Below, piece after piece: positions 1 through 8,361 of a DNA stretch of 64,000 bases (within the stretch, counting starts at the first letter, position 1; every line of letters begins with the position of its first letter). Source of the stretch: Planctomycetota bacterium (GTDB taxonomy: Bacteria > Planctomycetota > UBA1135 > GCA-002686595). Below the pieces are notes generated by a model. That model was not told the origin of the DNA. It searched no databases and was given only the letters and a program-made list of their open reading frames with translations. The position numbers and the translations under genes were made by a program. The DNA is taken from NCBI GenBank assembly GCA_023150475.1, contig JAKLKU010000008.1:62001-126000 (forward strand), in the 5' to 3' direction.

Positions 1-322
1 CGAGTGCCGACCTGAGCTCGCGCACGTCACGCGTGAGCTCCGTGAGCGCGTCCGGCGTCACGGGCAACGCACCCACCTCGGTGCGCGCGTCGGGCGCGGC
101 GAGCTCGGGACCTCGCGTCGTCGCTTCGAGCCGCGCGACGGCAGCGACCAGCCGGTCCCACTCGGCACGAGTGACCGTCGGCGCGACGTCGTCGCCCGTG
201 GATTCGATGTGCGCCGGCGCAAACCACGCGTGCACCGCAACACCGAAGCTCGTGCCGAGCGCGAAGAGCAGCATCGACAGCACGAGCGCCGGTCCGAGCG
301 CGAGTTTCCGACCGGCGTCCAT
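1..322 (-). CDS. Membrane-anchored or secreted hypothetical protein, 3' end outside the window
   Basis: An ATG at 322 opens a frame that runs off the left edge after 107 codons without a stop. The N-terminus starts MDAGRKLALG and is followed by a hydrophobic stretch at about residues 8-33, either an uncleaved signal anchor or a signal peptide. The remainder is charged and Ala/Leu rich with heptad-like spacing (near residues 50-66 and 90-107), suggesting a coiled coil outside the membrane. No family is recognised. The start is supported by a TAGGCT hexamer 7 nt upstream at 330-335, which would make the transcript leaderless. The coding frame is clear from its GC-rich third positions, but the function cannot be inferred. 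Confidence 0.6.
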   Translation of the reverse strand, partial: MDAGRKLALGPALVLSMLLFALGTSFGVAVHAWFAPAHIESTGDDVAPTVTRAEWDRLVAAVARLEATTRGPELAAPDARTEVGALPVTPDALTELTRDVRELRSAL

Positions 323-329
323 GTCCCCG

Positions 330-335
330 AGCCTA
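330..335 (-). promoter_or_regulatory. Candidate -10 element for a leaderless start
   Basis: TAGGCT on the minus strand lies 7 nt before the ATG at 322. It matches the TAnnnT pattern seen at the same distance before several other starts in the window. No convincing -35 hexamer is visible 16-18 bp further up. Confidence 0.4.
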
Positions 336-349
336 GCGCAGGACGGCGT

Positions 350-1798
350 TCACCGAGGATCCCGGCGCCGCACGACCATCAGGCGCGGCTCGGTCAGCTC
401 CTCGATCGACCAGCGCACGCCCTCGCGGCCGAAGCCCGAGTCCTTCACGCCGCCGTAAGGCATCGCGTCGGCGCGCCACGATGGCACGTCGTTGACGATC
501 ACGCCGCCGACTTCGAGCTCGTCCCACGCGCGCTGCGCCCGCTCGAGGTCTCGCGTGAAGACGCCCGCTTGGAGCCCGAAGCGAGAGTCGTTCGCGGCGC
601 GCAACGCGTCGTCGAAGCTCGCGAACGGTTCGAGCACCGCGATCGGTCCGAACGCTTCCGCCGCGCACAGCGGTTCGTCGCGCGGCACGCCTTCGAGCAA
701 CGTCGCGTCGAGGACCGCGCCTCGCCGCGTGCCGCCGCAGAGCAACTTCGCGCCGCGCTTCGTCGCGCTCGCGATCCAGGCTTCGAGGCGCGCCGCGTCG
801 GCCTCGGTGATCAAGGGCCCGACGAACGTGCGTTCGTCCTTCGGATCGCCGCTGACGAGCGCCTTCGCGCGCGCGACGAGCTTCGACTTCAGCGCGTCGT
901 ACACGGGTGCCTCGACCAGGATGCGTTGCACGCTGACGCAGCTCTGGCCCGACTGGTAGAACGCGCCGAAGACGAGCCGCTCGACCGCGTCGTCGAGATC
1001 GGCGTCGGCGCAGACGATGCACGCGGCGTTGCCGCCGAGCTCGAGAGACACGCGTTTCTTGCCGGCCTTGCGTTTCAGTTCCCAGCCGACTTCCGGCGAG
1101 CCCGTGAAGCTGACGAGCTTGACGCGCTCGTCGACGATCAACGGCTCCGCGTCCGCCGCGCGACACGGCAAGACCGAGAACGCGCCCGCGGGGAGTCCCG
1201 TCTCCGCCAGGATCTCGCCGACGACCAGCGCCGACACCGGCGTCGCGCTCGCGGGCTTCCACACGAATGGACAACCTGCGGCGATCGACGGCGCGACCTT
1301 GTGCGCGCCGAGGTTGAGCGGGAAGTTGAACGGCGTGATCCCCGCGATCGGGCCGAGCGGGACGCGCTTCAGATAGCCGGTGTACCCACGGCCGCGCGCG
1401 GTGCGATCGAGCGGCAGGATCTCGCCAGCGAGCCGCACGCTCTCCTCCGCCGCGAGCTCGAACGTGTCGATCAAGCGCCCGACTTCGCCGCGCGCGTCCT
1501 TGATCGGCTTGCCGACTTCGATCGCGAGGATCCAGGCGAGCTCCTCGGCCCGTTCGCGAAAGCGCGCGACGCAATGCACGAGCGCTTCCTTGCGCTCGTA
1601 CCCCGCGAGCCGCGCCATCGCCGCCGCCGCGTCGTGCGCGAGCCCGATCGCGCGCTCGACCGTCGCTCGATCGGCGAGCGCGACCCGCGTCGCGACTTCG
1701 CCGGTGTACTTGTCGCGCACCTCGAGCGCCGTGTCGCCGCGGAATGCCCGGCCACCGAGGAACGCCCCATAGTGCTCACGCAGCTTCATGCGCCGCAT
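350..1798 (-). CDS. Aldehyde dehydrogenase family protein (NAD(P)-dependent)
   Basis: A full-length ALDH of 482 residues. It should oxidise an aldehyde to the acid with NAD(P)+ in the cytoplasm. The N-terminal Rossmann half carries the conserved substrate-tunnel segment GITPFNFPLN and the cofactor motif SFTGSPEVG. The catalytic general base is Glu253 in LELGGN and the nucleophile is Cys287 in SGQSCVSVQR. The C-terminal part has the AEAFGP and GGVKDSGFGREG motifs of the family. The substrate is unknown; the overall pattern resembles lactaldehyde, glyceraldehyde or sulfolactaldehyde-type ALDHs more than betaine-aldehyde enzymes. The frame extends to a TTG at 1825, but ATG codons at 1798 and 1789 are better; 1789 gives the typical MKLREHYG start. 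No clear ribosome binding site is seen. Confidence 0.9.
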   Translation of the reverse strand: MRRMKLREHYGAFLGGRAFRGDTALEVRDKYTGEVATRVALADRATVERAIGLAHDAAAAMARLAGYERKEALVHCVARFRERAEELAWILAIEVGKPIKDARGEVGRLIDTFELAAEESVRLAGEILPLDRTARGRGYTGYLKRVPLGPIAGITPFNFPLNLGAHKVAPSIAAGCPFVWKPASATPVSALVVGEILAETGLPAGAFSVLPCRAADAEPLIVDERVKLVSFTGSPEVGWELKRKAGKKRVSLELGGNAACIVCADADLDDAVERLVFGAFYQSGQSCVSVQRILVEAPVYDALKSKLVARAKALVSGDPKDERTFVGPLITEADAARLEAWIASATKRGAKLLCGGTRRGAVLDATLLEGVPRDEPLCAAEAFGPIAVLEPFASFDDALRAANDSRFGLQAGVFTRDLERAQRAWDELEVGGVIVNDVPSWRADAMPYGGVKDSGFGREGVRWSIEELTEPRLMVVRRRDPR

Positions 1799-1859
1799 TG
1801 CAGCCGGAGACGCAGCGTACGGCAACCCGCCACGCGACGGAGCGGACCGTACATGCGGC

Positions 1860-2360
1860 CTATCGCTTGCCGACGAAGCCGAACACGAGCGGCGTCAAGT
1901 CCTCGACGAACACGTCCGCCGTGCCATTGCCGTCGACGTCGCCGCACCAGCTCGCGTCGTGGAACGGTGTCGGCACTGCGTAGCCCAGCAGCACGGCGTC
2001 CGTCGCGCCGGAAGTGACGAGCACGAGGCCCGAAGTGCTGCGACTCACGAAGGGTTCCTCGACGTGGTGGTAACGCACTTCGAGACGGTCTTGGACTCCG
2101 TCGCCGTCGAAGTCGGCGTACGTCGCGGCGTATGGCCCTTGCGGCGCGCTTGGAGCGAATACGAGTGCAGCGTCCCCCGACCGCAGTCGCGCGGCGCCTA
2201 CCTCGGTCGCCGGCAGATTCCACGCGGACCACGCTTCCTTCAGCATCACGCAGCCGAGGACCGAACCGACGAAGAGCGCGCCGAGACCGACCGGAACTCC
2301 GATGAAGATCGCGGCGAGATCGAACCTCGTCGGTTGCGCGCGCCGGGCGATCGAGTCCAC
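1860..2360 (-). CDS. Single-pass membrane protein with VCBS/FG-GAP-like calcium loops
   Basis: A 166-residue protein starting at GTG 2360. One transmembrane helix at about residues 18-40 follows a short positive N-terminus, so the rest is probably outside the cytoplasm. Two Asp-rich loops, DFDGDGVQD and GDVDGNGTAD, are of the type found in FG-GAP/VCBS and EF-hand-like repeats and would bind calcium. Only two loops are present, too few for a complete propeller, so this may be a minimal or divergent member. A TAGACT hexamer lies 7 nt before the GTG, which suggests a leaderless mRNA. It is on the same strand as the ALDH gene, 61 nt upstream of it, but functional linkage is not evident. Confidence 0.65.
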   Translation of the reverse strand: MDSIARRAQPTRFDLAAIFIGVPVGLGALFVGSVLGCVMLKEAWSAWNLPATEVGAARLRSGDAALVFAPSAPQGPYAATYADFDGDGVQDRLEVRYHHVEEPFVSRSTSGLVLVTSGATDAVLLGYAVPTPFHDASWCGDVDGNGTADVFVEDLTPLVFGFVGKR

Positions 2361-2367
2361 GCGACCC

Positions 2368-2373
2368 AGTCTA
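2368..2373 (-). promoter_or_regulatory. Candidate -10 element for a leaderless start
   Basis: TAGACT on the minus strand is 7 nt before the GTG at 2360. The identical hexamer is 7-8 nt before the starts at 28055 and 63187. No matching -35 is seen. Confidence 0.45.
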
Positions 2374-2396
2374 TTCCGAACGCGATCGAACGAGAG

Positions 2397-2455
2397 AAGG
2401 CCCCGCAGAGCCGCGCCGCTCCTCCCTATTTGGAACGACGGATCCGCGGGGCCTT
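2397..2455 (-). terminator. Hairpin downstream of the S41 protease gene
   Basis: Perfect 10-bp arms AAGGCCCCGC (2397-2406) and GCGGGGCCTT (2446-2455) enclose a 39-nt loop, 16 bp after the protease stop codon. On the minus strand the second arm is followed by a mixed pyrimidine tract rather than a pure U run. It could also end transcription after no other gene, because the neighbour starting at 2360 reads away. Confidence 0.45.
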
Positions 2456-2471
2456 CGAGTGTCGGTGTGGG

Positions 2472-3557
2472 TCAGTCCTTGGTCGGACCACCGTCGAGCT
2501 CGGCGCGGCGCGCGTCGAGCGCTTCGCGGCGCTCGAACGGCAGCACGTCGGGCTGTTTCGCGAGCAGCTTCTCGAGGGCGAGCACGTGGGCTTGGGCGAG
2601 CGCTCGTTCCGCGCTCTCCTTCACGTCCGGCGTGACGCCGACGCCCTCCCAGTTGGTCTTCGTGATCGGGTTGATCGCGCGTCCGGACGGCACGAACATC
2701 GCGAAGTGGTCGTGCAGGCGCGCCATGCCGCCGGGATTCGCGCCGCCTCCGGTGACTTCGCCGACCAACGTCGCGCGCCCTTGCGTCTTCAAGTTGTAGG
2801 CGAATTCCTCGGCGCCGCTGAACGTGTAGTGGCTCGTCAGCACGTACACGTCCTTGCCGAGGTACTTGGCGCCCGGGACGTTCGGGTCGGTCCAGAACTC
2901 CTCCGTGCGATCGCTCGGTCGGAAGTAGAGGTCGTTCAAGTGCACTTTGCCTTCGAAGAGGTACGAGCAGATCCACGCGATCTGATCCGGCGACCCGCCG
3001 CCGTTCTCGCGCAAGTCGAAGATCAACGCGTCGGTGTCGGCGACGAACGCCATCACTTGGCTCGCCTTCTCCTTCGCGATCGGCGCGGGCACGAACTCGC
3101 GGAAGTCGACGTAGCCGACGTTGCCTTGCAGGCGCTCGACCCTGACGAAACCGAAGTTGTTGCGCGCGGCCTCGCGCCGGAAGTCGGCGAGTTCCTCGGC
3201 GGTCGGCTCGCGTTCTTCCTCGTTGGCCGAGCGCGGCGGTTCGGGAGGCAACGCGTCCTGGCGATAGCGCACACGCAAGTGCTTGTCGCGCGAGACCGAC
3301 TGCAGGTCTTCGGTCAGCCGCTCCGCGAACTGCTTGGCGCTGGTGAGCGAGTCGTAGGCCTTGGCCTTCTGGCGCGTCGCGAGCAGTTCGCCCATGCGTT
3401 TCGCGACGTCGGGGAACACGTAGTTCTCGTCGAGCTCCTTCGTCGCGGCGGCGATCACCGCGGCGCGCACGCCGGCGTCGATGGTCATGTCCTTCGGCTC
3501 GGCGCGCGGGCCGAGCGGAACGTGTTGGAAGCACAGCAAGAGCAGCGTGGAGAGCAT
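2472..3557 (-). CDS. S41 family (tail-specific/IRBP-like) serine protease, exported
   Basis: A 361-residue protein with a short hydrophobic N-terminus (residues 1-12) that may be a signal peptide. An N-terminal helical region (about 25-110) resembles the S41 N-domain, then the core protease follows: the strand segment GNVGYVDFREF, DLRENGGGSPDQ, and the nucleophile Ser247 in TSHYTFSGAEEF, with GEVTGGGANPGG after it. No PDZ domain is visible, as in the IRBP/tricorn-core branch. It should cleave peptides in the periplasm or envelope. It sits 4 nt after the TetR gene and has an excellent ribosome binding site (AAAAGGTGA at 3562-3570), so the two form an operon and the protease is probably under TetR control. 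Confidence 0.88.
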   Translation of the reverse strand: MLSTLLLLCFQHVPLGPRAEPKDMTIDAGVRAAVIAAATKELDENYVFPDVAKRMGELLATRQKAKAYDSLTSAKQFAERLTEDLQSVSRDKHLRVRYRQDALPPEPPRSANEEEREPTAEELADFRREAARNNFGFVRVERLQGNVGYVDFREFVPAPIAKEKASQVMAFVADTDALIFDLRENGGGSPDQIAWICSYLFEGKVHLNDLYFRPSDRTEEFWTDPNVPGAKYLGKDVYVLTSHYTFSGAEEFAYNLKTQGRATLVGEVTGGGANPGGMARLHDHFAMFVPSGRAINPITKTNWEGVGVTPDVKESAERALAQAHVLALEKLLAKQPDVLPFERREALDARRAELDGGPTKD

Positions 3558-3561
3558 CGAT

Positions 3562-4212
3562 TCACCTTTTGGTCACCAGCCCGCGGCGCCGTGCCGCGGA
3601 GCGTCCGGGGTTGCGTCGCGCGACGAGTCCGTCGAGCAAGCAGTCCGCGAGCGTGTCGACGTCGCGGGCGACTTTCGCGCGGGCGCCGAGCTCGCGCGGA
3701 GAGAGCGAGTAGGGGAGCAGCGCGTTCGTCGCGAGCAGCATGGCGCGCGCGGCTGCGTCGGGGTCGGGCGCCGTGAGCTCGCCGGCCTTGGCGCCCGCGC
3801 GGATCACGCGAGCGAAACGCTCGGCTTCGTCGGCGAAGTAGCGCTCTCGCCGTTCCATGTACCGTGGTCGCAGGACCGCGAAGAGCTCGTCGAGGCCGTG
3901 GAAGTAGTCGCGGACGGAGTCGACGCGGAAGAGCACGCGTTCGCGGAGCATCGCACGGAGCTTCTCGGGCGCGGGCGACTCGCTCGCCGCCAGCGCGTCG
4001 AGGCGCGCGCAGAGGCGCTCGACCACGCGGTCGATCGAAGCGAGCGCGACGTCCTCCTTGCTCGCGAAGTGCAAGTAGATCGTGCGTCGTCCGACGCCGG
4101 ACTCGCGAGCGAGATCGTCGAGCGTCGTCTTCCTGAACCCGAGTCGCCCGAGCAGCCGGTCGGCGGCGTCGAGGATCGCGTCACGCGTCGCTGAAGTCGT
4201 TTCCTGGGCCAT
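3562..4212 (-). CDS. TetR family transcriptional regulator
   Basis: A 216-residue repressor. The N-terminal helix-turn-helix is typical: TRDAILDAADRLLGRLGF, then TTLDDLARESGVGRRTIYLHF at about residues 29-49. The C-terminal ligand-binding region is helical and not assignable to a ligand class. Start at ATG 4212. A perfect inverted repeat lies 14-47 nt upstream (4227-4259), the normal place for an autoregulatory TetR operator. The gene is directly followed by the S41 protease gene, its most likely second target; the small membrane protein gene and fabI lie upstream on the same strand. Confidence 0.9.
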   Translation of the reverse strand: MAQETTSATRDAILDAADRLLGRLGFRKTTLDDLARESGVGRRTIYLHFASKEDVALASIDRVVERLCARLDALAASESPAPEKLRAMLRERVLFRVDSVRDYFHGLDELFAVLRPRYMERRERYFADEAERFARVIRAGAKAGELTAPDPDAAARAMLLATNALLPYSLSPRELGARAKVARDVDTLADCLLDGLVARRNPGRSAARRRGLVTKR

Positions 4213-4226
4213 CGGCGCCCATCGTA

Positions 4227-4259
4227 CGACTGCACTGAATCAGTATTTGAGTGCAGTCG
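4227..4259. promoter_or_regulatory. Nested palindromic operator upstream of the TetR gene
   Basis: Perfect 10-bp arms CGACTGCACT (4227-4236) and AGTGCAGTCG (4250-4259) with a 13-bp spacer. A second, overlapping perfect palindrome ACTGA-A-TCAGT lies at 4234-4244. Position just before the TetR start suggests an autoregulatory binding site for one or two dimers. Binding is inferred, not shown. Confidence 0.6.
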
Positions 4260-4329
4260 GTAACGATCGTGTCGATCGACGGTCGTCCGCGTGCGCGGCG
4301 CTCGCCAGCCCGTGCTCGACAGCCGGCTG

Positions 4330-4548
4330 TCACCAGCCGGCGCGAACCGCGAGCACGAGCCCTCCGAGCACGGTGCCTGCGATGCCGAACTGCCACCAGG
4401 GGCCGTCGACGAAGTACGGGAACAGCATCAGGAGCAGGCCAGCGACGAGTTGCGGCGGTCGCGACGCCTGCTTCCCGTAGAGGAAGATTCCGAACCCGAT
4501 CGTGCTGACGACGAGCGACGCGAACAGGTTGCCGGCGGAGAAGTCCAT
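4330..4548 (-). CDS. Small two- to three-helix membrane protein
   Basis: A 72-residue protein from ATG 4548. Three hydrophobic segments are visible (about residues 9-25, 33-48 and 52-69) separated by short loops containing GKQASRPP and VDGPWW. This is the shape of small conserved membrane proteins with a GxxxYGKK-type first loop that occur in several phyla, but no function is known to me. A longer frame reaches 4653, yet its added 35 residues look non-native (low hydrophobicity, Ser/Arg rich). It is on the same strand between fabI and the TetR gene. Confidence 0.65.
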   Translation of the reverse strand: MDFSAGNLFASLVVSTIGFGIFLYGKQASRPPQLVAGLLLMLFPYFVDGPWWQFGIAGTVLGGLVLAVRAGW

Positions 4549-4671
4549 GGTGAGCACGGCTCCATCGACCGCGCATGCGGAGCTTCTGGAGCTCGCACCG
4601 GGGCCCGGGAACGCCGTCGCCGTCCGCAGCCTGCGCGGCGCCGGCGCCTCCAAAGCCCCGGGTGCGTGCGC

Positions 4672-5445
4672 TCAGACACCCATGATGTGGTAGCCGGCGT
4701 CGACGAAGAGCGTCGTGCCGGTGATGCCGCGCGAGTGCGGGCCGGCGAGGAAGAGGCAAGTGTCGCCGACCTCTTCGGCGGTGATGTTGCGGCGCAACGG
4801 CGCTTTCGACTGGATGTAGTCGAGGATCGCGGTGAAGCCCGAAACGCCGGACGCCGAGAGCGTGCGGATCGGACCGGCGCTGATCGCGTTGACGCGGATG
4901 CCGCGCGGTCCGAGGTCGTGGGCGAGATAACGCACGCTCGCTTCGAGCGCGGCCTTCGCGATGCCCATCACGTTGTAGTTCGGCACGACGCGCTCGGAGC
5001 CGATGTACGTGAGCGTGATGATCGAACCGTCGCGCCCTTCCATCAACGGCAGCGCGCGCCGCGTGATCGCCGTCAGCGAGTAGGCGCTGACCTCGTGGGC
5101 GATCATGTAGCCGTCCTTCGACGTGTGATAGAAGTCGCCTTCGAGCTCCTCGCGCTTCGCATACGCGATCGCGTGCACGACGCAGTCGAGCCCGCCGAAC
5201 TCGGTGCCGACCTTGGCGAAGGCCGAGTCGATCTCTTCGGGCTTGGTGACGTCGCAGGGCACGACGATCGAGCCCGGCAGGTCGCTCGAGAGCTCGCGCA
5301 CCGATTTCTCGAGCCGCTCGCCGGCGTACGTGAACGCGAGCCTCATCCCGGCGTTCGCCAGCGACTGCGCGCACGCCCACGCGATCGAGCGTTTGTTCGC
5401 GACGCCGAAGATGATCCCGGTCTTGCCTTCGAGCAGCTTCTCCAA
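4672..5445 (-). CDS. fabI: Enoyl-[acyl-carrier-protein] reductase FabI
   Basis: A 257-residue short-chain dehydrogenase of the FabI type, which performs the last reduction of each fatty-acid elongation cycle using NAD(P)H. The N-terminal cofactor motif is GIIFGVANKRSIAW, and the catalytic pair has the FabI-specific Y-x6-K spacing (Tyr157 and Lys164 in PNYNVMGIAKA); Tyr147 is the other conserved tyrosine. AGPIRTLSASGV is the flexible substrate-loop region. Translation starts at a TTG (5445) preceded by a strong GAGGAGGAAAG site, which decides the start. A TAGGAT hexamer at 5515-5520 could be the -10, giving a leader of about 60 nt. Confidence 0.95.
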   Translation of the reverse strand: MEKLLEGKTGIIFGVANKRSIAWACAQSLANAGMRLAFTYAGERLEKSVRELSSDLPGSIVVPCDVTKPEEIDSAFAKVGTEFGGLDCVVHAIAYAKREELEGDFYHTSKDGYMIAHEVSAYSLTAITRRALPLMEGRDGSIITLTYIGSERVVPNYNVMGIAKAALEASVRYLAHDLGPRGIRVNAISAGPIRTLSASGVSGFTAILDYIQSKAPLRRNITAEEVGDTCLFLAGPHSRGITGTTLFVDAGYHIMGV

Positions 5446-5915
5446 CGGTCTTTCCTCCTCTGGCCCACCGGCCGACGCGAGGAGGTCCTCGACGAGCCGG
5501 CCCGGCGCGCGCGGATCCTACCGGGGCCGTGGGAGCGGTCCAAACGGGTCCGAGGCGCGCCGTCGCGCCGCGCAGCGTGGAGCGTGCGGTGCATGCGGCC
5601 CGAAGCGGCGCTTTCGGCGCCGTTCGGTGGTGCGACGAACCTCGTTCGGCCCGGCGCTGCCGTGCGTTGCTCCCGTGGATGCCGCCGTCCTTCGTCTTCG
5701 ACCTGCCGCACACGCGCCGTGGACGCACGTTCTCGTCGCGCGATTGCATGGAACGCGTCGGTCCGCGTAGGTCCGCGCGCACGGGACGAGCCCCTTCGAG
5801 CGAGCGCTCCGTCGGAATCCGCATGGTGGAGACCGGCGGGGCGAACACTACGCTTGGCGCTGCTGCCGAGCGCTCGCTCCTCGTCTCGACGCAGGTCCCC
5901 ACGCCTCCCACGCCG
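5446..5915. other. Divergent intergenic region between fabI and the ECF sigma gene
   Basis: About 470 bp. It holds the fabI ribosome binding site and probable -10 on one side. On the other side TACGCT near 5851 could be a -10 for the sigma gene. An open frame upstream of 5916 is in phase with the sigma gene but its translation looks non-coding (Arg/Ser rich, no sigma homology). Nothing else was recognised. Confidence 0.4.
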
Positions 5916-6524
5916 ATGGACATCCCGACTTCGCACGCTTCCGACGCGCTCGGCGCGACGCGCGAGCTCTTGCCGCTCGCACGCGGCGGCGACTCCGCCG
6001 CCAGCGGGCAGCTCTTCGTGCGCTACGAGCGGCCGCTCGCGCGTTTCCTGCACGCACGACTTCCCGGCGGCGCGCGGTCGCTCGTCGAGACGCAGGATGT
6101 CGTGCAGGAAGTCTTCACGCGCGCGCTCGAGGCGTTGCCGAGCCTCGAGTTCCGCGGCGCCGGCGCGTTCTGGGCGTACTTGCGCACCGTCGCGATGCGG
6201 CACGTCTTCGACTTGCAGCGCCGCGCACAAGTGCGGCGCGCCGACGCGTTGTCGGTCAGCGACTCGCACGGCGCGCCGGCGGACGCAGGCGCGGGCCCGC
6301 TCGCGCACGTGATCGGAGCGGAGGAGCTCTCGCGCTACGAAGCGGCGCTCGCGAAGCTCTCGGAGCGCACGCGCGAAGCGTTGCTCCTGCGGCTCGAGCT
6401 CGACCTCGATTACGCAGCGATCGCGAAGGAACTCGACTGGCCGTCGGCGGATGCCGCGCGCATGGCGATCGGGCGCGCGCTTCGGGAACTCGGCGAGGAG
6501 ATGAGCCGTGGCGAGCGAGTCTGA
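5916..6524 (+). CDS. ECF-type RNA polymerase sigma factor
   Basis: A 202-residue sigma-70 family protein. Region 2 covers LLPLARGGDSAASGQLFVRY, then DVVQEVFTRALEALPSLEF and the tryptophan-containing AFWAYLRTVAMRHVFD segment. Region 4 is LAKLSERTREALLLRLELDLDY followed by a helix-turn-helix. This layout matches planctomycete sigma factors encoded beside Ser/Thr kinases. The frame is open further upstream, but sigma similarity begins just after ATG 5916, so that start is used. It overlaps the downstream kinase gene by 17 bp and contains its ribosome binding site, so the two are translationally coupled and very likely functionally paired. Confidence 0.85.
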   Translation: MDIPTSHASDALGATRELLPLARGGDSAASGQLFVRYERPLARFLHARLPGGARSLVETQDVVQEVFTRALEALPSLEFRGAGAFWAYLRTVAMRHVFDLQRRAQVRRADALSVSDSHGAPADAGAGPLAHVIGAEELSRYEAALAKLSERTREALLLRLELDLDYAAIAKELDWPSADAARMAIGRALRELGEEMSRGERV

Positions 6525-8346
6525 CGCACGCCGTTCCGCGGACGGTCCGGAGCGGGCCGCACAGCCCGGCGCCGTGCCGGCCGGCGCAGCGACTCCCAGC
6601 GGCGGCCCGCAGTCACTGAGCGGCAGCCCGCAGGGGATCGAAGAGCTCGCGCGCCAGATCGCCGACGGCGAATCGATCGATTGGGAGCGTTGGACCGCTC
6701 GCGCGGAGCTCGATCGTTCCGCGCTCGAAGCGTTGCGCACGCTGCAAGTGATGCGCGACTGGCAACGCGGCGCGGACGCCGGCGGGCGGCCCGCGGTCGC
6801 CGGCTTCGAAGTGCGCGAAGAGCTCGGCCGCGGCAGCTACGCGCGGGTCTGGAGCGCGCTCGACACGACGCTCGGCCGCGAAGTGGCGCTCAAGGTCGTC
6901 GACGAAGCCCGGCCGCTGTCGCTCGCGGCGCGCGAGCGCTTCCTGTCGGAGGCGCGCGTGCTCGCGTCGCTCGACCATCCGAATATCGTGCGCGTGCACT
7001 CGGTCGGCGAAGCCTCCGGCCGACTCTTCTTGTGCCTCGAGCGCGTGCACGGCAAGACGCTCGCCGACTGGGTCGACCAGCGCGGGCCGCTGTCGGCGAC
7101 CGAAGCGGCGCGGGTTGGCGTCGAGCTTTGTCGCGCGCTCGTGGCGTTGCACGCGAAGGGCTTGGTGCACCGCGACTTGAAACCGTCGAACGCGATGCGC
7201 GCCGAGAACGGGCGCGTCGTGTTGCTCGACTTCGGCTTCGCGCGTTCGACGAGCTCCGGGCCTGGATCCGCCGGCGGCACGCCGCGCTTCATGGCGCCCG
7301 AGCAGTTCGACGCGGGCCGCGAAGGCGCGCGTGAAGTCGGCCCGAAGGCGGACCTCTACGCGCTCGGCGTGCTGCTCTACTGGCTCGTCAGCAAGCGCCA
7401 CCCGCACGACGCCGAGGACTTCGAGTCGTTGCGCGCCGCAGTGCTCGCGCAGCGCACGATCCCGCTCGGCGAGCGTGTGCCCGACGTGCCCGAAACCTAC
7501 GCGCGGATCGTCGCGCGCGCGCTCGCGCCGGAGCAAGAACGATTTGCGACCGCGGGTGAGATGGAACAGGCGCTGGGACGGTTCCTCGAAGAACCGCAGC
7601 GCGCGCGCCCCACGCTCGTGGAGGCGCCGACGAGCGTCGCCGACGAGCCTGCGCCCGGCGTGAACGTGCCCTGGAAGGGAATGTTGATCATGAGTGCCTT
7701 CGTCAGCCTGCCCGCCGCCGCCTGGTGGGGGTACACGACCTTGCAGTCGAACGCCGAAGCCGCGAGCGCGGCGCCCGACGAGGGCTCGACGTTCTCGATG
7801 AAGATGATCTACCTCGGCTGCGCGATCGCGGGCGGCGCGGTGCTCTTCATCACGCTGGTGATGTCGTTGCTCGGCGGCGTGCACGACCTCGACGTCGGCC
7901 ACGAAGTCGACGTCGGCGCGATCCACCACGGCGACATCGACAGCCAGGCGGTCGGGCTCTCGGTGCGCACCGTCGTCGCGTTCATCACGTTCTTCGGGCT
8001 CACGGGGATGGCGCTCGACTCGGCGTCGGTGTCGTCGGCATGGACGTTCGTCGGCGCGCTCGTCGCGGGAGGTCTCGCGTTCTGGCTGGTCGGTCTCGCG
8101 ATGTTGCAGCTCAACAAGCTCCGCGCGAGCGGCACCGTCGAGATCAAGAACTCGGTGGGCGCCCAAGCGCGCGTCTACCTTGCGATTCCCGGCCACAAGT
8201 CCGGCACCGGCGCCGTGACCGTGCCCATCCAAGGCCGCACGATGGAGTATCGCGCGGTCACGTCGGGAGAAGCTCTCCCGACCGGCTCGTACTGCCGCGT
8301 CGTCGCCGTCCAGGCGAGCGACACGGTCGAAGTTTCCGCTCTCTGA
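6508..8346 (+). CDS. Ser/Thr protein kinase fused to an NfeD-like membrane/OB-fold module
   Basis: A 612-residue protein from GTG 6508, with GAGGAG at 6495-6500. Residues 100-365 form a complete Hanks-type kinase: glycine loop GRGSYARV, Lys129 in VALKV, HRDLKPSN (221-228), DFG (241-243) and APE (263-265). After about residue 390 come four hydrophobic segments (near 392-411, 431-455, 487-505 and 511-533), with a His/Asp-rich loop HDLDVGHEVDVGAIHHGDID between the second and third. The last 70 residues resemble the OB domain of NfeD/YuaF/YqiJ proteins. Those proteins are normally separate and partner with flotillin; here flotillin is the next gene, 15 bp away. The fusion suggests a kinase anchored in a flotillin microdomain and coupled to the upstream sigma factor. 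The kinase is certain; the NfeD assignment is inferred from topology and context. Confidence 0.85.
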   Translation: MASESDARRSADGPERAAQPGAVPAGAATPSGGPQSLSGSPQGIEELARQIADGESIDWERWTARAELDRSALEALRTLQVMRDWQRGADAGGRPAVAGFEVREELGRGSYARVWSALDTTLGREVALKVVDEARPLSLAARERFLSEARVLASLDHPNIVRVHSVGEASGRLFLCLERVHGKTLADWVDQRGPLSATEAARVGVELCRALVALHAKGLVHRDLKPSNAMRAENGRVVLLDFGFARSTSSGPGSAGGTPRFMAPEQFDAGREGAREVGPKADLYALGVLLYWLVSKRHPHDAEDFESLRAAVLAQRTIPLGERVPDVPETYARIVARALAPEQERFATAGEMEQALGRFLEEPQRARPTLVEAPTSVADEPAPGVNVPWKGMLIMSAFVSLPAAAWWGYTTLQSNAEAASAAPDEGSTFSMKMIYLGCAIAGGAVLFITLVMSLLGGVHDLDVGHEVDVGAIHHGDIDSQAVGLSVRTVVAFITFFGLTGMALDSASVSSAWTFVGALVAGGLAFWLVGLAMLQLNKLRASGTVEIKNSVGAQARVYLAIPGHKSGTGAVTVPIQGRTMEYRAVTSGEALPTGSYCRVVAVQASDTVEVSAL

Positions 8347-8361
8347 ACAGGATCGATTTCG

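Noticed and set aside
5529..5915. N-terminal extension of the ECF sigma factor from an upstream start
   Set aside because: The added residues are Arg/Ser/Pro rich with no sigma similarity, and the region must hold the fabI and sigma promoters.
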